From assembly GCA_023433985.1 (NCBI GenBank), contig JAEYTN010000221.1, positions 1-5,145 of the forward strand: DNA of 5,145 nt, read 5' to 3'. The notes under the pieces were generated by a model. It worked only from the letters and a program-made list of their open reading frames with translations. It was not told where the DNA came from and searched no databases. Shown piece after piece: positions 1 through 4,326 of the stretch (the first letter of the stretch is position 1; the number at the start of each line of letters is the position of its first letter). Origin of the DNA: Pseudomonadota bacterium. GTDB taxonomy: Bacteria > Pseudomonadota > Alphaproteobacteria > Rhizobiales > Devosiaceae. Position numbers and translations under genes: made by a program.

Positions 1-52
1 CGAAGCCATCTGGGGCGACCAGGCCTTCCGCGGTCTCGACGGCCACGCCTGA
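1..52 (+). CDS. C-terminal end of an unidentified protein (partial)
   Basis: Only the last 16 codons lie in the window. They read EAIWGDQAFRGLDGHA and then TGA at 50-52, in the frame starting at base 2. The frame is open from the window edge and stops exactly where the opposing channel gene ends, with 7 bases between the two stop codons. That layout is typical of a convergent gene pair and is the main reason for calling it real. The fragment is too short to assign to a family, and I do not recognise it. Confidence 0.5.
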   Translation, partial: EAIWGDQAFRGLDGHA

Positions 53-69
53 CGGGCTTTCAGCCCGTC
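51..69. terminator. Short hairpin shared by two convergent gene ends
   Basis: GACGGGCT (51-58) and AGCCCGTC (62-69) form a perfect 8-base-pair stem with a 3-base loop. The stem begins inside the plus-strand stop codon (50-52), and the minus-strand stop codon (60-62) falls in and beside the loop, so the hairpin covers both gene ends. There is no run of T on either side, so it is not a classical intrinsic terminator. It may still act as a bidirectional stop or as 3'-end protection for both messages. Confidence 0.4.
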
Positions 70-881
70 CGGTCGAGCGCAGCGAGGTCGACCTGCGAGT
101 AGGGAATCCGGATCCCGGCCGCCTCCAGCGCAGCCTTCCCCTGCTCGGTCAGGTCGATCTTCGTGCTCCACCAGTCGGAGTTCTTGGTCCAGGCCCGGAG
201 CACGGCCTCCACGGAAATGGCGCCCAGCACGCCGACATGCACCGTGGGCACCGGGTCGACGAGGACGCGTGGGTCCTTCCGCGCGATATCGAGCAGCACG
301 TCGCGCGCCTTGCCGGTGTTCGCCTCGTAGCCGATGCCGATCTTAATCTCGACCATGCGGTTGGTCTCGCGTGAATAGTTCATGATCTTGGCGTTCCACA
401 GCCGCGAGTTGGGAACGAAGATGAAGACGCCGTCATAGGTGCGCAGCTCAGTCGCGAAGAGTCCCACCTCCAGCACATTGCCGGAGATGCCCTCGGCGTC
501 GATCGCATCCCCCACGTTGAACGGCCGGAGCCAGATCAGCATCACGCCCGAGGCGATGTTGCTGAGCGTGCCCTGCAGCGCGAGCGCGATGGCAAGGCCC
601 GCCGCGCCGAGCACCGCCAGGATGGAGGTGGTCTGGATGCCGAACTGGCTCAGCGCGATCACGACCGTGATGATGATCAGGCCGTAGCGCACGACCTGCG
701 ACATCAGGGGCGCCAGCGTCTTGTCCACCCGTCCGGTGTGCGGCAGCACGTTTCGCGTCTGGCGCGAGAGCAGTCCGGCGAGCCAGAAGCCGACGAACAG
801 GATGAGGCAGGCCGTGAGGACGCGCGTGACGTTGTCCGCGATCCACACGGTCGAGAGGTTCAGAAGCTGCGTATATTCCAT
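60..881 (-). CDS. mscS: MscS-family small-conductance mechanosensitive channel
   Basis: This 273-residue inner-membrane protein is close to the length of E. coli MscS (286) and looks like a complete, canonical member. MscS forms a heptamer that opens under membrane tension and releases solutes on hypo-osmotic shock. Membrane segments are visible at about residues 18-38, 63-82 and 85-121. The third is the pore helix. It has the family pattern GAAGLAIALALQG (92-104), with L96 and L100 at the positions of the E. coli gate leucines L105 and L109, and G104 and G112 at the positions of the kink glycines G113 and G121. RPF (119-121), PN (157-158) and NYSRE (168-172) mark the start and body of the cytoplasmic cage. 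The end, GIRIPYSQVDL, matches the final beta-barrel strand. The ATG start has no clear Shine-Dalgarno. The gene lies 55 bases downstream of a second MscS gene on the same strand, so translation may depend on the shared transcript. Confidence 0.93.
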   Translation of the reverse strand: MEYTQLLNLSTVWIADNVTRVLTACLILFVGFWLAGLLSRQTRNVLPHTGRVDKTLAPLMSQVVRYGLIIITVVIALSQFGIQTTSILAVLGAAGLAIALALQGTLSNIASGVMLIWLRPFNVGDAIDAEGISGNVLEVGLFATELRTYDGVFIFVPNSRLWNAKIMNYSRETNRMVEIKIGIGYEANTGKARDVLLDIARKDPRVLVDPVPTVHVGVLGAISVEAVLRAWTKNSDWWSTKIDLTEQGKAALEAAGIRIPYSQVDLAALDRTG

Positions 882-897
882 GGGTAGAATCCGGCGA

Positions 898-922
898 CGG
901 GTAAAGGGCCAACGCCTACCCG
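898..922 (-). other. Intercistronic hairpin between the two MscS genes
   Basis: CGGGTA (898-903) and TACCCG (917-922) pair as six base pairs. The 13-base interval can add a small inner GGC/GCC stem with a bulge. The element occupies much of the 55-base gap between the upstream channel's stop and the downstream channel's ATG, 16 bases before that ATG. The downstream gene has no good Shine-Dalgarno, so the hairpin could affect relative expression or mRNA processing. It is modest in strength and could be chance in GC-rich DNA. Confidence 0.3.
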
Positions 923-936
923 GAAATGCGGTTGCG

Positions 937-1788
937 CTATGACAGGTTGGGCGTCTGTTCGGACGGCGCCAGCGTGTGCGGGTCGGCCGCGAGGGTTACT
1001 TCGGCCTGCTGGGCGGAACCCGCGAGCTGCCGGTTGAGCGCGAGCTTCGCTTTCTCCGTCAGGTCGCGCAGCGCGTCGGAATAGCCCGGTGTCGGCACCC
1101 AGGCGCGCATCTGCAGCACGATCTTGTCGCCCGCGAAGCTCTCCACATGCACTGTGGCCGGCGGGTTGGCCTGTACGCGGGCGTCGCTGGTCGCGACCTC
1201 GAGCAGGGTGCGGCGGGCGCCCCCCACGTCGGCCGAATCGGGAATCGTCACGTTCACGTCGACCCGTCGCCGCGGCTCGCGGCTGTGGTTGGTGATGGCG
1301 CCGTTCCAGAGCTTCAGGTTCGGCGTGAAGATGTAGAGCCCGCTGGTCGAGCGCAGCCGCGTGCCGAAGAGCCCGATCTCGACCACCACCCCCGCCACGC
1401 CGTCGCCCACGATGTACTCGCCGATGGCAATGGGCCTGAGCCACACCAGCATGATGCCGGCGGCGATGTTGGCGAGTGTGTTCTGCAGCGCCAGCGCGAT
1501 GGCGAGGCCGGCAGCGCCCAGCACTGCGTAGATCGAGGCGATCGGCACGCCGATGAAGCTCAGCGCCGTCACCAGCGCGAAGATCACGATGCCGTAGCGA
1601 GCCGCCTGCGCCAGCAGCGGGCCGAAGTTGCGGTCGATGCCGTTGGCGCGCGGCAGCAGCCCGGTGATCAGCCGGTAGACGACTCGCGACAGGTACCAGC
1701 CGACCACCAGCGTGGCTGCGGCCGCAAGCAGCGGCACGGCGATGCTGCGGAGCCAGTCGGGCAGGGCGGGGATGAAGTCGGCTGGCAT
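937..1788 (-). CDS. MscS-family mechanosensitive channel, divergent paralog
   Basis: This is a second inner-membrane channel of the MscS family, 283 residues from the chosen start. The open frame continues upstream to a TTG at 1819-1821. I prefer the ATG at 1786-1788 because AGGTGG lies six bases before it on the coding strand. Membrane segments are at about residues 16-38, 62-81 and 84-120. Over the pore helix (84-120) it matches the downstream channel at 29 of 37 positions, including the two gate leucines (L95, L99). PN (156-157) and NHSRE (167-171) open the cytoplasmic domain. There are two differences. The kink glycine after the pore glutamine is replaced by asparagine (LQN, N103). The C-terminus ends in a Ser/Gln/Pro-rich tail without the GI-x-IPYPQ strand. 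It is probably first in a two-gene leftward operon. The two proteins may form separate channels with different gating; mixed assembly is conceivable but unproven. Confidence 0.9.
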   Translation of the reverse strand: MPADFIPALPDWLRSIAVPLLAAAATLVVGWYLSRVVYRLITGLLPRANGIDRNFGPLLAQAARYGIVIFALVTALSFIGVPIASIYAVLGAAGLAIALALQNTLANIAAGIMLVWLRPIAIGEYIVGDGVAGVVVEIGLFGTRLRSTSGLYIFTPNLKLWNGAITNHSREPRRRVDVNVTIPDSADVGGARRTLLEVATSDARVQANPPATVHVESFAGDKIVLQMRAWVPTPGYSDALRDLTEKAKLALNRQLAGSAQQAEVTLAADPHTLAPSEQTPNLS

Positions 1789-1794
1789 GGCAAT

Positions 1795-1800
1795 CCACCT
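1795..1800 (-). promoter_or_regulatory. Ribosome binding site that sets the upstream MscS start
   Basis: On the minus strand AGGTGG lies six bases before the ATG at 1786-1788. The longer frame beginning with TTG at 1819-1821 has no comparable site and would add 11 residues (LRSGRLRWIA-type sequence) with no membrane or family character. This supports the shorter 283-residue protein. Confidence 0.65.
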
Positions 1801-1892
1801 AAGTCTGCCGGACCTTAGCAAGTTCCGCCGCTATCGCCAGCGCAACCGCCCGGCATGCTGGGGAATTTAGCTTCCAACCTCAGGAGACGATC

Positions 1893-2162
1893 ATGAGCCA
1901 GCAAGATATCGACGCCCTGACGTCCATCCGCTCTACCCTCGTCGCGGAGCGCCGCTCCGCCGCTGGATCCGGCGACTCGCAAACGGTCATCCGCATCCAG
2001 CACGACATTGCGCTCGTCGACGCGGCCATTTCCGACGAACAGGCCCTCGGCCAGCACGAAAAGGACGAGCTCGCCATCACCCGCGCAATGAAGCGTGAGC
2101 CCGACGGTCACAATGTCGAGGAAATCAGCCTGATCGACGACCCGATCAGGATTTCAGACTAG
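1893..2162 (+). CDS. Small acidic helical protein of unknown function
   Basis: This 89-residue protein has a strong ribosome binding site, AGGAGA at 1882-1887, five bases before its ATG, so it is probably a real gene despite its size. It has no signal peptide, membrane segment or cysteine. Residues 5-50 read as two helices (IDALTSIRSTLVAERRSAA and TVIRIQHDIALVDAAISDEQ) with regular hydrophobic spacing, separated by a Gly/Ser turn near residues 25-28, so a helical hairpin or coiled coil is likely. The C-terminal part is acidic and ends in IDDPIRISD. I do not recognise a family. It stands alone between the divergent channel operon and the convergent tRNA gene, so its neighbours suggest no function beyond the possibility of sharing the 104-base control region (1789-1892) with the channels. 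Confidence 0.75.
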   Translation: MSQQDIDALTSIRSTLVAERRSAAGSGDSQTVIRIQHDIALVDAAISDEQALGQHEKDELAITRAMKREPDGHNVEEISLIDDPIRISD

Positions 2163-2172
2163 CTGAGGGGAA

Positions 2173-2195
2173 GGGGCTCGCCGAGCCGAAGCCCC
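2173..2195. terminator. GC-rich hairpin between the small gene and tRNA-Lys
   Basis: GGGGCT (2173-2178) pairs with AGCCCC (2190-2195). An alternative, tighter fold pairs GGCTC (2175-2179) with GAGCC (2183-2187). It lies 10 bases after the small gene's stop and 13 bases beyond the CCA end of the convergent tRNA gene, so it could stop both transcripts. There is no clear T-run on the plus strand. On the minus strand the sequence after it is only pyrimidine-rich (CTTCCCCTCAG), so termination is inferred from position and stem only. Confidence 0.4.
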
Positions 2196-2208
2196 GCAGG
2201 GCAAAGGC

Positions 2209-2284
<76 letters not shown>

Positions 2285-2285
2285 G

Positions 2286-2307
2286 GCTGGGTGACGCGTC
2301 ACCCGGC
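2286..2307. repeat. Palindrome directly upstream of tRNA-Lys
   Basis: GGGTGACG (2289-2296) is followed at once by its exact reverse complement CGTCACCC (2297-2304), a perfect 16-base palindrome. It extends to 2286-2307 through one T-G wobble and two further G-C pairs. It begins two bases from the mature 5' end of the tRNA (2284). On the minus-strand RNA it would be a leader hairpin removed by RNase P. It could instead be a terminator for the ATP-grasp gene or a protein-binding dyad. As RNA the exact palindrome leaves no loop, so the innermost pairs must open. Confidence 0.6.
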
Positions 2308-2314
2308 GGCCGGC

Positions 2315-2343
2315 TGACTAGCAGGGTGAGGGGGGCTTGTCCA
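2315..2343 (-). promoter_or_regulatory. Possible sigma-70-type promoter for tRNA-Lys
   Basis: On the minus strand TGGACA (2343-2338) matches five of six bases of the TTGACA -35 box. After 17 bases comes TAGTCA (2320-2315), a weak -10 box. The predicted start of transcription, about seven bases on, falls at the edge of the palindrome, and the DNA between is very GC-rich, as in stringently controlled stable-RNA promoters. The weak -10 box keeps confidence low, and read-through from the ATP-grasp gene remains an alternative. Confidence 0.3.
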
Positions 2344-2352
2344 CACCCAATC

Positions 2353-3453
2353 TCAGACATCGTGCAGCTTTGTTCGCCGGGCGCCCCGAACCGCGGTTTC
2401 GGCGGCAATGAGCGCCTCGGCGTAGCGGCGGCGCAAGCCACGGTGCCGCTGGCGCAGGAACCACGAGTCCCGGAGGTCCCACACCTCGCCGATTTCGGCG
2501 GGGATCGCGGGGTTGAACCACACGTCGTAGCCGCCGCTCGAGTAGATGGTGAGTTCGCCCGCATGGAGACCCTCGGGCGTGACCAGGAAGTCGACCCGTA
2601 CCATGTCGAACGCCTCGCCGAGGACCGGAGCCAGCCGCGCCGCTTCGCGGACAAGTTCGGCCAGGTGCTCGGACCAGGGCAGGGCCGCAGCCTCGTCGGG
2701 ATTGCGTTCGTCGCGTCCGGGCAGCGGGGTCCCGTCGGGCGACAGGGTGAGCGAGCGGCCGAAAAGCTTGTCGGTGGCCCAGACGTTGCAGACGCGTCCG
2801 CTGGCGACATACGCCTTCAGGTCCGTCGGCAGGTCCCCACCGCCGAGCGGCAGCAGTTCCTCGGCAAAGAGACGGCCCGCGATCGGCCAGTAGGCCCACT
2901 CCTCGCGGCGGCGATGGCCGCCGGGCCGGAGGAGGTGCCGAGTCGATCGGGCGATCGTCTGGCGATCCGGCTTGCCGCCCTCGACCCGGTAGTTGGCGCC
3001 GCTGCCGTTGCTGGCTTTCACCATCGCCGGGCCCGCAAGCACCATGTCGGGAATATCTGCCGCGGAACTTCCGATCCAGAGCACTGCCGGCTGCGGCAAC
3101 TCAGGGGCTCGCTCACGGACGTAGTCCTTGGCCGCCAGCTTGTCCGTCGCGGTGACGAAGAGCGGATTCCGATCGAATACCTTCCGCCACAGCATCTTGT
3201 CCGAATAGCTCCGAGGATGACCCGGGCGGGGCCAGACTCCCATTTTCCGGCGGTGGCGGATCATCATCACTGGGTGCCGCAGGACGAGCCAAGCCGCCGC
3301 AAGCCACAGCACGAGGCGGTGGCGAGGGGCGATCGGTAGCGGCGATACTTGTCTCACGGGTCGAACCAATAGCGGGGTTCCCTCGTTCGGTGCGACAAAA
3401 TAAACCCCGCCGCTGTCGGCACGCGGGTGGATTGTTCCATGGTGGGGCTTCAC
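2353..3453 (-). CDS. TupA-like ATP-grasp protein
   Basis: The encoded protein has 366 residues from a GTG at 3451-3453. From about residue 80 it follows the TupA-like ATP-grasp family. SYSDKMLWRKVFDRNPLF (82-99) and DKLAAKDYVRE (104-114) form the family's entry segment. MVKASNGSG (144-152) fits the lysine and glycine-rich nucleotide loop, FAEELL (196-201) the ATP-contacting acidic strand, DLKAYV (211-216) the next core strand, and VRVDF (285-289) with GELTIYSSGG (299-308) the metal-binding acidic core. ATP-grasp enzymes activate a carboxylate as acyl phosphate and join it to an amine or similar group. TupA itself was linked to a glutamate-containing wall polymer in Bacillus, and relatives occur near polysaccharide genes. 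The substrate here is unknown. Residues 1-45 do not look like the family, and no clear Shine-Dalgarno precedes the GTG. A TTG at 3367-3369 (residue 29) has AGGGA nine bases before it. The true start is therefore uncertain. A short hydrophobic stretch (47-58) beside basic residues might touch the membrane. Confidence 0.85.
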   Translation of the reverse strand: MKPHHGTIHPRADSGGVYFVAPNEGTPLLVRPVRQVSPLPIAPRHRLVLWLAAAWLVLRHPVMMIRHRRKMGVWPRPGHPRSYSDKMLWRKVFDRNPLFVTATDKLAAKDYVRERAPELPQPAVLWIGSSAADIPDMVLAGPAMVKASNGSGANYRVEGGKPDRQTIARSTRHLLRPGGHRRREEWAYWPIAGRLFAEELLPLGGGDLPTDLKAYVASGRVCNVWATDKLFGRSLTLSPDGTPLPGRDERNPDEAAALPWSEHLAELVREAARLAPVLGEAFDMVRVDFLVTPEGLHAGELTIYSSGGYDVWFNPAIPAEIGEVWDLRDSWFLRQRHRGLRRRYAEALIAAETAVRGARRTKLHDV

Positions 3454-3477
3454 AGCCTGCGCCTACACCCCTAAATA
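3449..3477 (+). promoter_or_regulatory. Predicted promoter of the TerC-family gene
   Basis: TTCACA (3449-3454) matches five of six bases of the -35 consensus. Exactly 17 bases later TAAATA (3472-3477) is a fair -10 box in otherwise GC-rich DNA. Transcription would begin near 3484, giving a leader of about 33 bases that holds the ribosome binding site GGAGA at 3503-3507. The -35 box overlaps the annotated GTG start of the divergent ATP-grasp gene, so the two genes cannot be controlled fully independently if that start is right. Confidence 0.45.
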
Positions 3478-3516
3478 GCGCCGACGCCCCAGCGGTAATT
3501 TCGGAGACAGTGAAGC

Positions 3517-4218
3517 ATGCTCGGCCTCGATGCATCGGCACTCGCAGCATTCTTCAATGTCATCATGATCGATCTGGTCCTGGCTGGCGACAATGCGGTG
3601 GTCATCGGCCTCGCCGCAGCCGGGCTGGCGCCCGACCTCCGCCGCCGCGCCATTCTCATCGGCATCGCGGCCGCTACGATCCTCCGCATTTGCTTTGCGC
3701 TCATCACCTCGCAGCTCCTGTCGCTGGGCGGCGGCCTGCTGATCGCCGGTGGCCTGCTGCTGCTCTGGGTGTGCTGGAAGATGTACCGCGAGATGGCGGT
3801 GCCGCACGAGCATGAGCACGAGGCGCAGGAAGCGCTCGAAAACGCCGACAAGAACGCCGACGGCACCGTTGCCGGCCGCGCGCCCAAGAAGTCGCTCCGG
3901 CAGGCCGTCACCAACATCATCATCGCCGACGTCTCGATGTCGCTCGACAACGTGCTGGCCGTGGCCGGTGCGGCGCGGCACCACGAGGTCGCGCTGATCT
4001 TCGGGCTTGGCCTCTCAGTCGTACTGATGGGTGTAGCGGCGTCGCTGGTGGCGGGCATCCTCACCCGGTACCGCTGGATCGCATGGCTCGGCCTCATCAT
4101 CATCCTGTACGTGGCGGCCCGCATGCTCTACGAGGGCGCCGACGCGGCGATCTTCAACCACGCGCTGCCCGAGATTCCGCTGATCAAGGGCCCGCCTGTA
4201 GAAGCACCCGCGCACTAA
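3517..4218 (+). CDS. TerC/YjbE-family integral membrane protein, likely metal transporter
   Basis: This 233-residue inner-membrane protein has the TerC-family layout of two related halves, each with an acidic Asp-Asn motif inside a membrane helix. The first is DLVLAGDNAVVIGLA (19-33; D19, D25, N26) and the second DVSMSLDNVLAVAGAA (138-153; D138, D144, N145). Hydrophobic helices lie at about 8-31, 44-66, 68-88, 130-152, 157-180 and 187-206. Length and motifs fit the short YjbE-like branch better than tellurite-operon TerC or long Alx. Family members have been linked to manganese efflux and to supplying metal to exported enzymes; the intramembrane aspartates are the likely metal site. The loop between helices 3 and 4 holds HEHEH (97-101) followed by many acidic residues, a plausible metal-sensing or metal-trapping segment. 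The ATG has GGAGA nine bases upstream. No Mn riboswitch is recognisable in the short leader. Mn as substrate is inferred from the family only. Confidence 0.9.
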   Translation: MLGLDASALAAFFNVIMIDLVLAGDNAVVIGLAAAGLAPDLRRRAILIGIAAATILRICFALITSQLLSLGGGLLIAGGLLLLWVCWKMYREMAVPHEHEHEAQEALENADKNADGTVAGRAPKKSLRQAVTNIIIADVSMSLDNVLAVAGAARHHEVALIFGLGLSVVLMGVAASLVAGILTRYRWIAWLGLIIILYVAARMLYEGADAAIFNHALPEIPLIKGPPVEAPAH

Positions 4219-4232
4219 TCCTCTCGTAACCA

Positions 4233-4255
4233 CGGGCGCAATTTCTCCGCGCCCG
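4233..4255 (+). terminator. Candidate terminator after the TerC-family gene
   Basis: CGGGCGC (4233-4239) and GCGCCCG (4249-4255) form a seven-pair, all-GC stem with a nine-base loop, starting 15 bases after the stop codon. No T-run follows, so it may only weaken read-through into the next gene 108 bases downstream. The two genes could still be partly co-transcribed. Confidence 0.4.
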
Positions 4256-4267
4256 CGTCGCCCGCGT
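4250..4267. repeat. Two tandem copies of a 9-base unit
   Basis: CGCCCGCGT occurs at 4250-4258 and again immediately at 4259-4267, exact and in direct orientation. The first copy forms part of the terminator-like stem described for this intergenic region. It could be a slippage duplication or paired binding sites; two copies alone do not decide. Confidence 0.5.
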
Positions 4268-4294
4268 CAGGCATTTCGACACCCTGCGGGCCTT

Positions 4295-4323
4295 AGGGTC
4301 CGGCCGAAATCCGGTCGGACCTT
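4295..4323 (+). promoter_or_regulatory. Strong leader hairpin abutting the FemAB-like start codon
   Basis: Positions 4295-4306 pair with 4312-4323 over twelve base pairs, two of them G-U, around the loop AAATC. The core is GGTCCGGCCG against CGGTCGGACC. The stem ends three bases before the ATG at 4327, so it covers the place where a ribosome binding site should be, and no Shine-Dalgarno is visible. It may limit translation, act as a late terminator of the preceding gene, or be a DNA operator. The left arm can also pair upstream: ACCCT (4281-4285) with AGGGT (4295-4299), which would break the main stem. Confidence 0.45.
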
Positions 4324-4326
4324 CAC

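Noticed and set aside
860..1798. Second minus-strand frame through the upstream MscS gene (312 codons)
   Set aside because: It overlaps the real channel frame on the same strand, is rich in Arg and Ala, and has no membrane segments. I also checked whether it supplies the missing C-terminal strand of the channel by frameshift, and it does not.
976..1818. Long plus-strand open frame opposite the upstream MscS gene (280 codons)
   Set aside because: Its product is an unordered mix of Arg, Gly, His, Gln and Asp with no domain. It lies entirely opposite a clear channel gene. It is a shadow frame caused by high GC.
1789..1892. General stress (EcfG-type GGAAC-N16-17-GTT) or sigma-70 promoter for the MscS operon
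   Set aside because: GGAAC occurs on the minus strand in this gap, but no GTT lies at the right distance. The sigma-70-like pairs I tried (for example TTGCGC with TTGCTA, 18-base spacer) match too poorly at -10 to report.
2326..3339. Plus-strand open frame opposite the ATP-grasp gene (337 codons)
   Set aside because: The opposite strand carries the ordered ATP-grasp motifs. This frame shows only Arg/Gly/Pro-rich sequence and no ribosome binding site that stands out.
3454..3516. yybP-ykoY Mn riboswitch upstream of the TerC-family gene
   Set aside because: Many TerC relatives have this riboswitch, but the predicted leader is only about 33 bases and the whole gap 63 bases. I see none of the conserved paired loops.
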